A DNA stretch of 64,000 nucleotides from Vulcanimicrobiota bacterium. GTDB lineage: Bacteria > Vulcanimicrobiota > Vulcanimicrobiia > Vulcanimicrobiales > Vulcanimicrobiaceae. Shown here piece after piece: positions 37,363 to 45,431 of the stretch. Positions within the stretch are counted from its first letter, which is position 1. Each line of letters begins with the position of its first letter. The stretch is taken from assembly GCA_027306785.1 (NCBI GenBank), contig DAHUZB010000007.1, positions 1-64,000 on the forward strand, written 5' to 3'. The notes beneath the pieces are model-generated. The model had not been told where the DNA came from. It worked only from the letters and a program-made list of their open reading frames with translations, and did not search any database. Both the position numbers and the translations under genes were made by a program.

Positions 37363-39355
37363 GGCGATAGATCCAGATGAGCACGAGACCGATGAGCGCG
37401 CCGAGCACGAGGCCGTTGGCCACGCGCAAGAGCGAGATCAGAATCGGCGTGTGGAGATGGGAGAACGTGTCGATCACGTCGCCGATGCCGACGCCGATAC
37501 CGAGCGCGAGCAGCGAGCCGACGGCGCGCCGATGCGCTACGCTCAGCGCCGGGAGCAGCATCAGCAGCGGAAAGCCGAGCACGAACTCCTTGAAGCGCGG
37601 GCGCACGCTCAGCGCGTCGGTCAGGCCGTGACGAAGCATCAATTCGAAATGCGACGGCGCGATCTCGCTTTGGTTGCCGCTGCGCATGAGCAGCAGCGCG
37701 CCCGCCGCGATCACGACGACGCCCGCGAGCAATTGATACGCCTGCACCGGCGCCATCAGCACGTCGCGCGGACGCTCGACGCCGGAGTTGTAGCGACCGC
37801 TGAAGAGGTAGAGCACCAGCGCGATGATCGGCGGCGTCAAAAGCACCGCCTTCACGCCGCGGAAGCGTTCGATCTCCTCCATCGTCAACGGCGAGCTCAT
37901 GATGCCGATGACGACGAGCGCTCCCAGCAGCGCGACCGCCGTCGCGATCAGCGTCCAGCCGAAACTGCGCACCACTTGATCGCCGAATTTTTCGGCCGGC
38001 TCGCGCGCGAAGGCCGGGGCGATCGCGAGCAGCGCCGCGGTTTCGAAGAGCAGCGCCCCGAGCAACGCGAGCAGCGAACGCGCGAGCATCTCGTGATGCG
38101 TGAGCGTGCCGCCGACGAAGATGAGGATCGAGAGGAGGTATGCGGCCACGGCGTACGACGGGCGATACCAGCCGAAGAAACCGAGCAGCAGCACGAAGAG
38201 CGAGGGAACGGCGAGCGCTGCGATGCCGACCAGGATGCGGTTGTTGCCGCGGTACTCCGGAATCGGCGTCGCGCGCCCGAGTTTGAAGCCGCGCGATTTC
38301 AGCTCATCGGCGAGTTGCTTGACCAATTCGACGTTGGTCGCTTCGATCGAGAGATCGCCGTCCTGATGCCCCCACGGGCGCAGATAGACGACGCGAATGT
38401 TGCGCTCGCGCACGCCGAGCGCGAAGCGCGCGACCACTTGTTCCAGCTTCAACTTGTCGAGTTCGGGTTTGGCGATCGCCTGCACGCGCACGGTCTGTCC
38501 GGGGATGAGGCGCGCGAGGGTATCGTTGCCCTTCTGGATCTGGCTATTATCGTACGTCTCGATCGTGCCGAAATTGAACGGACGCGCCGACGCGGCGTCG
38601 TGCTCGCGAAAGACCGCGGCGGCTTCCGGCAGGTGATCCGGGTAGCCGAAGACCTGATTGCGCAGACCGAAGAAGATGACGGTCGAGATCAGTCGATCCT
38701 GCTTGAGCAGATCGTCGAAGACGGACTGCATTTGCGCCTGCGTGAAGCGCTCGTCGTTCTGCAGGCGTGGAATCACGAGCAGATGCAGACGCTTCGCAAG
38801 CGCGATCTCGTCGCTCGGGATGCCGAGCGCCGTGTTATTGAAGTAATCGATCTGCGTGCGAACTTCGATGATCCACGGCTTGCTCGCGCGCAGCACGCGA
38901 ATCGTCTTGGGCTCGAAGTGCAGCGCCAACTGCGTGCGGAACCGCGCGTACGTCTGCGCGTCGTAGACGATCAGGTAGACGGCGTCGCGGTCGATCTTGT
39001 TCGTTCGCGCGAGCGCGGCGAGCGTGGGATCGGCGAGCGGCGTCAGTCGTGCCTGGTTGAGCAGCGCGGCCCCCGTGGTCGCGTAGGCGTGGCCGTCGTC
39101 ACCGACGTTCCCGCCGAGTTCCTCGCTGAGTGCGAGCGAGGTGAGGCCCGCACGCCGCAGCGCGATCAAAAAGGCGGCCGGGTTGTAGTTGTACGAGCGC
39201 GCCGTTTGGATGAAGTCGCTGTAGTCCATCGCGATCTCGACGCGACGCGTCTGATTCTCGGTTCGAATCCGGAACGCGGCCACGGCGAGCGAGGCGAACA
39301 GGGCAACAAGCAAGATCAACGCGGCAAAGCGCGTGCGAGCATTCAGAGCAGTCAC
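37325..39355 (-). CDS. DUF5693 family membrane protein
   Basis: About 676 residues: one N-terminal helix (FAALILLVALFASLAVAAFR), an exported alpha/beta domain of about 380 residues (includes RRVEIAMDYSDFIQTARSYN and LTSLALSEELGGNV), then about seven C-terminal helices. DUF5693 proteins are found next to csaB in many Firmicutes and related phyla and are thought to take part in envelope polymer assembly, but no activity is proven. GTG 39355 is the best start; longer in-frame starts lie in a structured leader. It heads the operon with csaB and ileS. Confidence 0.88.
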   Translation of the reverse strand: MTALNARTRFAALILLVALFASLAVAAFRIRTENQTRRVEIAMDYSDFIQTARSYNYNPAAFLIALRRAGLTSLALSEELGGNVGDDGHAYATTGAALLNQARLTPLADPTLAALARTNKIDRDAVYLIVYDAQTYARFRTQLALHFEPKTIRVLRASKPWIIEVRTQIDYFNNTALGIPSDEIALAKRLHLLVIPRLQNDERFTQAQMQSVFDDLLKQDRLISTVIFFGLRNQVFGYPDHLPEAAAVFREHDAASARPFNFGTIETYDNSQIQKGNDTLARLIPGQTVRVQAIAKPELDKLKLEQVVARFALGVRERNIRVVYLRPWGHQDGDLSIEATNVELVKQLADELKSRGFKLGRATPIPEYRGNNRILVGIAALAVPSLFVLLLGFFGWYRPSYAVAAYLLSILIFVGGTLTHHEMLARSLLALLGALLFETAALLAIAPAFAREPAEKFGDQVVRSFGWTLIATAVALLGALVVIGIMSSPLTMEEIERFRGVKAVLLTPPIIALVLYLFSGRYNSGVERPRDVLMAPVQAYQLLAGVVVIAAGALLLMRSGNQSEIAPSHFELMLRHGLTDALSVRPRFKEFVLGFPLLMLLPALSVAHRRAVGSLLALGIGVGIGDVIDTFSHLHTPILISLLRVANGLVLGALIGLVLIWIYRRACIALGLLRVR

Positions 39356-39373
39356 GGATGAGGGGCTTTCGCG

Positions 39374-39500
39374 GAGAAAACAAACGGACCCGCCGTAGGC
39401 GAGTCCGTTTGCCGTCGCGTATGCGGTTGCCCGCATACCGGGTGTGGGCGACGTCTTTGATACCTCACCGGCGAGCGCCCACGATCTCAAGCTCGGCGAT
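39374..39500 (-). promoter_or_regulatory. Structured mRNA leader before DUF5693-csaB-ileS, possibly a riboswitch or attenuator
   Basis: On the minus strand, CGTCGC (39453-39448) pairs with GCGACG (39418-39413) and encloses an 8-bp hairpin GTATGCGG-GCAA-CCGCATAC (39438-39419) with a GNRA loop. A second, stable hairpin, AAACGGACTCGCC with GGCGGGTCCGTTT (39410-39382), is followed by GTTTTC as in an intrinsic terminator and ends about 19 bases before the coding start. An aptamer-plus-terminator layout is suggested. It does not clearly match a class I know; a c-di-AMP-type motif was considered and is unconvincing. Confidence 0.5.
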
Positions 39501-39577
39501 GTTGCTGATAATTCTATCTTAACAGGTCGGAACCTCTTCGAAAAGCACCCCGGCCGAGTTTTTACACGATCTCGACG

Positions 39578-40363
39578 TTACGGCTCCCACCGTGGGGCGC
39601 GCTTGTCGATGAAGGCGCAGATGCCTTCCTGTGCGTCGGCGGCCTGCGCGTTGGCGATCATCACGTCCTTGGTGAAGGCGTACGCATCGGGTTGACCGAG
39701 ATCGATCTGACGGTAGAACGCCGCCTTCCCCAACGCGACCGTTTGGCGCGCGGCCTCCGCGACTTTTCTCGCAAGCTCGAGCGAGGCCGCACGAAGATCC
39801 TCCGCCGGGACGACCCGGTTGACCAGTCCCCACGCAAGCGCGGTCGGCGCGTCGATCATCTCACCGGTCAACAGCATCTCCATCGCACGCTTGCGCCCGA
39901 TCGAACGCGTGAGCGCAACCATCGGCGTGCTGCAGAATAATCCGATGCGCACACCCGGCGTCGCGAAGCGCGCGCGTTCCGATGCGACGGCGAGATCGCA
40001 GGTAGCGACCAGTTGGCATCCGGCTGCGGTCGCGACGGTTGCCACCTCCGCGATCACCGGCTGCGGGATCGCCTGGATGCGCTCCATCAACAGCACGCAC
40101 TGATCGAAGATCTCGCGGTAGACGTCCGGCTCGCGCCCCTGCAACTCGCGCAGATCGTGCCCCGCCGAGAAGGCAGCCCCTTCTCCGGCCAACACGATCG
40201 CGCGCACGTCACGTTCGGCACCGAGCGCGGCAAAGGCGCGCTCGAGCGCGCGCATCATCGCGAGCGAAAGTGCATTTCGCCGTTTGGCATTCCGCATCGT
40301 GATCACGGCGACGTTCCCGTCGCGCTCGATGCTCAGATACTCGCGAATCGCTGTCTCGGTCAT
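39578..40363 (-). CDS. Enoyl-CoA hydratase/isomerase-family protein
   Basis: A 261-residue crotonase-fold protein. The oxyanion-hole segments are AFSAGHDLRELQ and ATAAGCQLVATCDLAVAS; the neighbouring FATPGVRIGLFCSTPMVALT is characteristic of the ECHDC3-type subgroup, in which the two hydratase glutamates are not both conserved. So it may be a hydratase of limited activity, an isomerase or a hydrolase. It stands alone downstream (in its own direction) of the tRNA-Val region and ends before the structured leader of the csaB operon. Confidence 0.85.
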   Translation of the reverse strand: MTETAIREYLSIERDGNVAVITMRNAKRRNALSLAMMRALERAFAALGAERDVRAIVLAGEGAAFSAGHDLRELQGREPDVYREIFDQCVLLMERIQAIPQPVIAEVATVATAAGCQLVATCDLAVASERARFATPGVRIGLFCSTPMVALTRSIGRKRAMEMLLTGEMIDAPTALAWGLVNRVVPAEDLRAASLELARKVAEAARQTVALGKAAFYRQIDLGQPDAYAFTKDVMIANAQAADAQEGICAFIDKRAPRWEP

Positions 40364-40378
40364 ACTCTTTTAAAAACT

Positions 40379-40397
40379 TGGGCGATGACGGGCTCGA
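40379..40397 (-). repeat. Duplicated 3' end of tRNA-Val
   Basis: TGGGCGATGACGGGCTCGA is identical to the last 19 bases of tRNA-Val (40513-40531). Homology ends there, so this is a 3' fragment as left at site-specific integration or deletion sites, about 115 bases downstream of the intact gene. Confidence 0.75.
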
Positions 40398-40399
40398 TT

Positions 40400-40489
40400 C
40401 CCCAACGTGCATTCGCACGTTGGGGACCCCTTGGGTTAACATGGCACTCCGGTGCATTCGCACCTGCGCGCCCCCCCGCTTGCGCGGGG
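40400..40489. repeat. Three palindromes between the tRNA-Val gene and its 3' fragment
   Basis: CCCCAACGTGC-ATTC-GCACGTTGGGG (40400-40425, perfect 11-bp stem), GGTGC-ATTC-GCACC (40451-40464) and CCCCGC-TTGC-GCGGGG (40474-40489). The first two share an ATTC loop. They resemble a small REP-like cluster and may act as terminators for tRNA-Val. Confidence 0.7.
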
Positions 40490-40512
40490 CCCCCTCGTTG
40501 CTTGCAAAGATA

Positions 40513-40585
40513 TGGGCGATGACGGGCTCGAACCGCCGACATCCTCCTTGTAAGGGAGGCGCTCTCCCAGCTGAGCTAATCGCCC
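40513..40585 (-). tRNA. tRNA-Val (anticodon UAC)
   Basis: A 73-base cloverleaf on the minus strand: acceptor GGGCGAT pairs with ATCGCCC, the D arm is AGCTCAGCTGGGAGAGC, the anticodon stem-loop is CTCCC-TTACAA-GGAG with anticodon TAC at the expected place, and the T arm is GGCGGTTCGAGCCCG. The discriminator is A. CCA is not encoded. Confidence 0.95.
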
Positions 40586-40648
40586 GTGCCGTTTCCTGCG
40601 CTCATGCTTTGTCCGCGGGCCGGCACTTCGCCTCCAGCCGGCTCACCT

Positions 40649-43249
40649 TCAAAATTTAAAGTAGACGAAGGGCGTGACGTCGGGCTGCACCGCGAAGAAC
40701 TGAAAGACGAAGAGCAGCGAGCCGAGCACGGCGACCTGAAGGCCGGGCGCAAGCCCGCTCCAGCGCGGTTCGAGCCGCCGCTGCTTCACGACGAAGAGGC
40801 CGATCGCGATGACGGCGAGGGCGATGGTAAGGACCGACGGCCAATCGGAAAAGAGCGGCGCCCCCGCTTTCGCGGAGAAGAGCGCGCCGTAGATCCCGAC
40901 GACTTCGCCGAAGCTCCGCGCTCGGAAGAGCGCCCAGCCGAGCATCGCGAGCACGAAGGTGATCGCAACGCGCAGGGCGTTGACCGCGCTCGAGCGCGTC
41001 TGCACGCGCCCGAGCCCCGTGACCCGTTCGATGCACAAAAGGACGCCGTGGTAGCCTCCCCACGCGACGAACGTCCAACTCGCGCCGTGCCACAAACCGC
41101 CGAGCAGCATGGTCAGCATCAAATTGCGCAGCGTCGCGCGCGTGCCGTCGCGATTCCCGCCGAGCGGAATGTAGAGATAGTCGCGCAGCCATTGCGAGAG
41201 CGTGATGTGCCAACGATGCCAGAACTCGGTGATGCTCGCCGAGAGATACGGCCGATCGAAGTTCTTCGGAAAGACGAACCCGAGCAGCCGCGCGCACCCG
41301 ATCGCAATATCGCTGTAGCCGGAGAAATCGAAATAGATCTGCATCGTGAACGCAAAGAGCCCCGCCCACGCATCGAGCGCTCCCGGATAGAGCGCCGGGT
41401 GGGCAAAATAGCGATCCGAGATCGGAGCGAACTGATCGGCGACCGCGATCTTCTTCACGAGTCCGACGATCGCGCGCATCGCGCCGTAGCTCAGATCCTC
41501 CGCGTTCGGAGCACGCCACGCCACGTACTCCGCGAAGAACGTTTCGGCGCGCACGATCGGCCCCGCGAGCAGCTGCGGAAAGAACGCGAGGTAGAGTGCG
41601 TAATCGAAGAGACGCGTCATCGCGCGCATCTTGCCGCGATACACGTCGACCAGATACGAGATACTTTGAAAGGTGTGAAAGCTGATACCGATCGGGACGA
41701 TCAGATGCACGAGCCACGGATCGCCGTGCCTGCCCAAGAGCGCCGCGATCGTGCCCGTCGCGAAATTCATGTATTTGAAGGTGCCGAGAAACGCGAGGTT
41801 TGCGGCGACGCCGAGCGTGAGGAACGTGCGGCGTCCGCGCCGCGCGCGTTCGATCGCGAGCGCGAACGCATAATCGCTCACCGTCAGTGCGAGCAGGAAG
41901 ATCACGTACCAGCGATTCCAGCTCGCGTAGAAGACGTAGCTCGCGACGAGCAGCACGACCCACTTCATCCGTCGCGGCACCGCGTAGAACAGCGCCGCGA
42001 CGATCAGGAAAAAGAGCCAAAACACCGGCGACTGGAAGCGCATCTGCAGATCGATCGTGCCGAAGACGCTCGGGCTCGACGGTTGCACGACCGCGGGCGC
42101 TGCCGAATGCTGCGCCCGCGGCGCGACGCTCGCGATCGCTCGCGCCGCGGCGGGCAGCGGCGTGCCGCCGTTCGCGATCGCTCGCGCGACCGCCGCGCCG
42201 AGCAATTCGCTGAAACGCACGCTCCCCGCCGCGTTGAGGTGATCGTGATCGGCGAAGAACGCGGGGCGTTCGAGCGCGAGGAAGCGCCGCTGCGGTAAGA
42301 GCCACGCGCCGTCGTCGCGTGCGAAGGCGAGCAGTGTGCCGCTCGGCGGCGCGGGCGGATAGATGTGCAGCGGGCGCGTCGGGATGCGAACGAAGATTAC
42401 CGGCACACCGGCGGCACGATACCGTTGGACGATCGGACCGAGCCACTCTCGCCGATACGCCGCGTACGACGGGCTCGACCGCGGACGGCGCAGGATCTGC
42501 GTCCGCAACGCGGCGCGCTCCGCGGCGGAGACGAATGCGGGTATCACGAGCGTGCCCGTGCGCGGATCGAAGCGCAAGCCGGTCAGCACCTCGGTCCGTC
42601 GGTGGCGGACGAGCGGATCGTAGGCACCCACCGCGCGCGCCGCACGGATCGCGTTCAACCGAGCGAGCGGATTGACGAGTAGATCCCGTACGTCGGCCGC
42701 GACGAGCGGGTAGCGAAAAATGACCGAAAACGCGGTCTCGGCGGCCTGCGTGAGGTTGTTGAAGCTCGATGCCACGCGCAGCGCCGCGGACGGGCCGATG
42801 CGAAACGCGAGGTAATGGAGATCGGTATCCCGGTCGTTGCCGTCGAGCGCGCCGATCGCGCTGTCGTCGTCGGCATAGGTATCGACCGGAATCACGAGCG
42901 CGCGAAAGCGCGTCGCATGCGGATCGACCGCGCGAAGGTAGTAGTACCAGCAGCGCGGGGTCGTCCCGGGAACGCCCGCGTTCAGAAAACGCAGACCGTG
43001 TGAGGCTCGCGCGGCGACCGCCGGATCGAGTCCCGAATAGATTCGCGAATCGCCGACCACCAAAACGTCGCGCGACGCCTCGGCCGGAAAGCGGCGAACG
43101 GCCGCGAGCGAGCTTTCCAAGCTGCCCGCGCTCGAGAACGGATCGAGGAGACGTCGATAGAGGCCCGTCTGAAAGACGAGCAGATCGAGCGCGGCGCAAA
43201 GCAGCAGCGCGAGCGCTCCGACGGCGACGACGCGACGGGCCTCCTTCAC
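40649..43249 (-). CDS. Fusion of an SGNH-hydrolase-like domain with an AlgI-type MBOAT O-acyltransferase
   Basis: An 866-residue protein. Residues 60-360 are an SGNH/AlgJ-like domain after one N-terminal helix: block I is VLVVGDSRIYSGLDP (GDSR at 66-69) and the late catalytic pair lies in FFADHDHLNAAG (334-337). From about residue 400 follows a full MBOAT domain with about ten helices, including SYVFYASWNRWYV, PIGISFHTFQSISYLVDVYRG, FDFSGYSDIAIG, FWHRWHITLSQWLRDYLYIP and GLWHGASWTF with the catalytic His. MBOAT moves an acyl group across the membrane and the SGNH partner attaches it to exported polysaccharide; they are usually separate proteins. GTG 43249 is the start. Confidence 0.88.
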   Translation of the reverse strand: MKEARRVVAVGALALLLCAALDLLVFQTGLYRRLLDPFSSAGSLESSLAAVRRFPAEASRDVLVVGDSRIYSGLDPAVAARASHGLRFLNAGVPGTTPRCWYYYLRAVDPHATRFRALVIPVDTYADDDSAIGALDGNDRDTDLHYLAFRIGPSAALRVASSFNNLTQAAETAFSVIFRYPLVAADVRDLLVNPLARLNAIRAARAVGAYDPLVRHRRTEVLTGLRFDPRTGTLVIPAFVSAAERAALRTQILRRPRSSPSYAAYRREWLGPIVQRYRAAGVPVIFVRIPTRPLHIYPPAPPSGTLLAFARDDGAWLLPQRRFLALERPAFFADHDHLNAAGSVRFSELLGAAVARAIANGGTPLPAAARAIASVAPRAQHSAAPAVVQPSSPSVFGTIDLQMRFQSPVFWLFFLIVAALFYAVPRRMKWVVLLVASYVFYASWNRWYVIFLLALTVSDYAFALAIERARRGRRTFLTLGVAANLAFLGTFKYMNFATGTIAALLGRHGDPWLVHLIVPIGISFHTFQSISYLVDVYRGKMRAMTRLFDYALYLAFFPQLLAGPIVRAETFFAEYVAWRAPNAEDLSYGAMRAIVGLVKKIAVADQFAPISDRYFAHPALYPGALDAWAGLFAFTMQIYFDFSGYSDIAIGCARLLGFVFPKNFDRPYLSASITEFWHRWHITLSQWLRDYLYIPLGGNRDGTRATLRNLMLTMLLGGLWHGASWTFVAWGGYHGVLLCIERVTGLGRVQTRSSAVNALRVAITFVLAMLGWALFRARSFGEVVGIYGALFSAKAGAPLFSDWPSVLTIALAVIAIGLFVVKQRRLEPRWSGLAPGLQVAVLGSLLFVFQFFAVQPDVTPFVYFKF

Positions 43250-43326
43250 GTCATGGCCTATGCGCTGCGCGAGTGTGGGGTATCCTTCTCGCGCTCGTTA
43301 GGCGGCGCATCTCCGCGGGTAAGGTA

Positions 43327-43743
43327 GTGGCAACCGTGATACCGAGTTATCGGGCCGCGTTCAGCGGCGATCCGCGTAACGTCCCGCTCGCGCGCAATGC
43401 GATCGCGAGTTTTGCGCGCATCTGCGGTTTTTCGGCGGAGGAAGTCGACGATATTCGGCTCGCCGCGGGCGAAGCGCTCAACAACGCGGTCGAGCACGGC
43501 GGAACGCTGCGTTCGAGCGGCTTCTCCGTGCGCTGTGCGTTCGAAGAGGGCGAACTGCAGATCGAGATCCGCGACAACGGGGCGGGATTCCCGTTCGAGC
43601 AGGTGGGCGCGAGCCCGCCCGGCGAGGAAGCGGCGCGCGGCTACGGCATCTTCCTCATGCGCCGCCTGATGGACGACGTGCGCTACGACCAGCGCGGCAC
43701 GCGCGTGCGGCTGCGACGCCGCCAAGTCGCGGGCGACGCTTAG
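43327..43743 (+). CDS. RsbW-type ATP-binding (HATPase_c_2) regulatory protein
   Basis: A 138-residue single GHKL domain. The N box is IRLAAGEALNNAVEHG, the G1 box is IRDNGAGFPF and the G2-like glycine loop is ARGYGIFLMRRLMDDVRY. These are the features of anti-sigma serine kinases (RsbW/SpoIIAB) and related switch kinases. The start is uncertain: GTG 43327 or 43336; a -10-like TATCCT at 43281 suggests a leader of 35-40 bases. No anti-anti-sigma or PP2C phosphatase gene is adjacent, so its partner lies elsewhere. It is convergent with the S41 protease, overlapping by four bases. Confidence 0.8.
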   Translation: MATVIPSYRAAFSGDPRNVPLARNAIASFARICGFSAEEVDDIRLAAGEALNNAVEHGGTLRSSGFSVRCAFEEGELQIEIRDNGAGFPFEQVGASPPGEEAARGYGIFLMRRLMDDVRYDQRGTRVRLRRRQVAGDA

Positions 43744-45080
43744 GGTTTGCTCACCGCGAGCTTCTTCTGCAGATACGCAAGCGCCGCGCGCAGCTGCGCG
43801 TCCTTCGACGCATCACCGTAACGCGCGCCGCGATTCTCGGTTACGCGCACGTCGGGCTCGATGCCCTTCAGGTTGATGTCGCGATTGGCGGGCGTCAGGT
43901 AATGCGCGGTCGTGATCTTGATCGCCGAGCCGTCGGGCAGCGGGGTGAGCGTCTGCATCACACCCTTCCCGAACGTCTTGGTGCCGATCAGCGATGCGAC
44001 GCCGTCGTCCTGCAGCGCGCCCGCGGTAATCTCCGATGCCGACGCCGTGTTGCCGTTGACGAGAATCGTCATCGGCAGCGCGACGACGGAATCGTCGGGT
44101 GCATCGTACGTGGAGGGCGCCTGGCCGCGCTCTTTGACGGTGACGACCGCTTTCTGCGAAACGAATCGCGAGACGATGCGTAGCGCCGACTCGACGTAGC
44201 CGCCGCCGTCATCGCGCAGATCGAGTACGAGCGCTTTGGCTCCCTGGGACTGCAGCCGATCGAGCGCGAGGTTGAATTCCTCGGGCGTGTCCTTGCCGAA
44301 CGCGAGGACATAGATGTACCCGATGGTGTTCGGGAGCATTTTATAGATCACGGTCGGCGGCTGGATCTCGGCACGCGTGATCGCGACGTCATCGGTCGCC
44401 GTCGAATCGGCGCGGCGCACCTCGACGTGCACGGCCGTGCCCGGCTTTCCGCGCAGCAGCTTGCGAACGCCCGCGGGCGACATCCCCTTGGTCGACGTGC
44501 CGTCCACCGCGGCGATCACGTCGCCCGCGTGCAATCCGGCACGCTCCGCCGGCGTCTGCGGCACGACGTACAGGATCGACACGCCGCCCTTGCCGTCGGC
44601 ATCGATCAGCACGCCGATCCCCGAGACACGCGCGGGATCGAGGGCGTCGTTGAACTGTTTGAACTCCTCCGGCGTCATGAACGTCGTCCACCGGTCGTCG
44701 AGCGCGCGCGCCATCGCGCCGATCGCCGCATAGGCGACCGTCGTGCTCGGCAGATGCGCCGATTCGGCCGCATCGGCGATCGCTTGATCGAGCGTGGTGA
44801 GCGTTCCGTCGCTATCCGGGCCCGCGTGAATGGGCTCGACAGCGAGTCTCACGCCGTGCTTCTTGGCCGCGTCCGCAATCGCGTTCCGCGCCGCATCGAC
44901 GAGCGTTTGTCCGTCGACCGTGTGATAGAACGTCTGCGTGAGGAGGCGGTAGCTTTCGTTGACGTCGGCGGCGAGCGCGGGCGGAAGGCTCGCGGCGGCA
45001 CGCGCGGGCGCGATGAGCGACAGCGAAAGCAGCGCCGCGGAGAACGCGGCGGCGAGGCGGGTGAGATGGGTCGATTGCAT
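43740..45080 (-). CDS. S41-family C-terminal processing protease (CtpA-like)
   Basis: A 446-residue exported protease with a signal peptide (LAAAFSAALLSLSLIAPARA). A PDZ domain (about residues 145-235, VSILYVVPQTPAERAGLHAGD) precedes the protease core with the catalytic Ser in NGNTASASEITAGALQD and Lys in IGTKTFGKGVMQT. CtpA-type proteases trim or destroy exported proteins, for example peptidoglycan hydrolases. The start ATG 45080 has an AAGG ribosome site. Nothing suggests it is cotranscribed with neighbours. Confidence 0.93.
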   Translation of the reverse strand: MQSTHLTRLAAAFSAALLSLSLIAPARAAASLPPALAADVNESYRLLTQTFYHTVDGQTLVDAARNAIADAAKKHGVRLAVEPIHAGPDSDGTLTTLDQAIADAAESAHLPSTTVAYAAIGAMARALDDRWTTFMTPEEFKQFNDALDPARVSGIGVLIDADGKGGVSILYVVPQTPAERAGLHAGDVIAAVDGTSTKGMSPAGVRKLLRGKPGTAVHVEVRRADSTATDDVAITRAEIQPPTVIYKMLPNTIGYIYVLAFGKDTPEEFNLALDRLQSQGAKALVLDLRDDGGGYVESALRIVSRFVSQKAVVTVKERGQAPSTYDAPDDSVVALPMTILVNGNTASASEITAGALQDDGVASLIGTKTFGKGVMQTLTPLPDGSAIKITTAHYLTPANRDINLKGIEPDVRVTENRGARYGDASKDAQLRAALAYLQKKLAVSKP

Positions 45081-45227
45081 GCTGCCTTAGTCTTTCGGAA
45101 ATCGCTCGGACTTCCCTGAGAGCGAAGCGCTTGCTTTGCCGGAGTCACACCGATTATTAACTCTGCCATGCAAAGCGAAGGGTTCTGCAACTCGCCCGGG
45201 TTATGAAGTACGGACCTGGAGGAATCG

Positions 45228-45431
45228 ATGAACGAACAGACTTTTACCGTCAGCGGCATGACCTGCGGCAACTGCGTGCGCCACGTGACCGAGGCGCTGC
45301 GCGAGATCCCCGGCGTGCACGACGTCACCGTCACGCTCGAGGACGGCCGCGCGGTCGTGCACGCCGAGCGAGCCCTCGCCGACGCCGAGGTGCGTTCCGC
45401 GCTCGACGAGGCCGGCTACAGCCTGGCATGA
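45228..45431 (+). CDS. copZ: Copper chaperone (CopZ, HMA domain)
   Basis: A 67-residue ferredoxin-like heavy-metal-associated domain with the copper site GMTCGNC. CopZ carries Cu(I) to CopA and to a copper-responsive repressor. The ATG follows a strong ribosome site (GGAGGAATCG). Its stop overlaps the copA start (ATGA), so the pair is coupled. A 147-base gap separates it from the S41 gene; a clear CsoR or CueR operator is not recognised there. Confidence 0.93.
   Translation: MNEQTFTVSGMTCGNCVRHVTEALREIPGVHDVTVTLEDGRAVVHAERALADAEVRSALDEAGYSLA

Noticed and set aside
37451-39361. A 636-codon plus-strand open frame opposite DUF5693
   Set aside because: Shadow of the DUF5693 membrane protein; charged low-complexity translation with no recognisable family.
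39374-39500. Leader as a c-di-AMP (ydaO-type) or T-box riboswitch
   Set aside because: Some resemblance in short blocks only; the conserved ydaO core and the T-box UGGN bulge were not found, so no class is assigned.
40379-40397. Second tRNA gene
   Set aside because: Only the last 19 bases of tRNA-Val are present, without the 5' half, anticodon or D arm.
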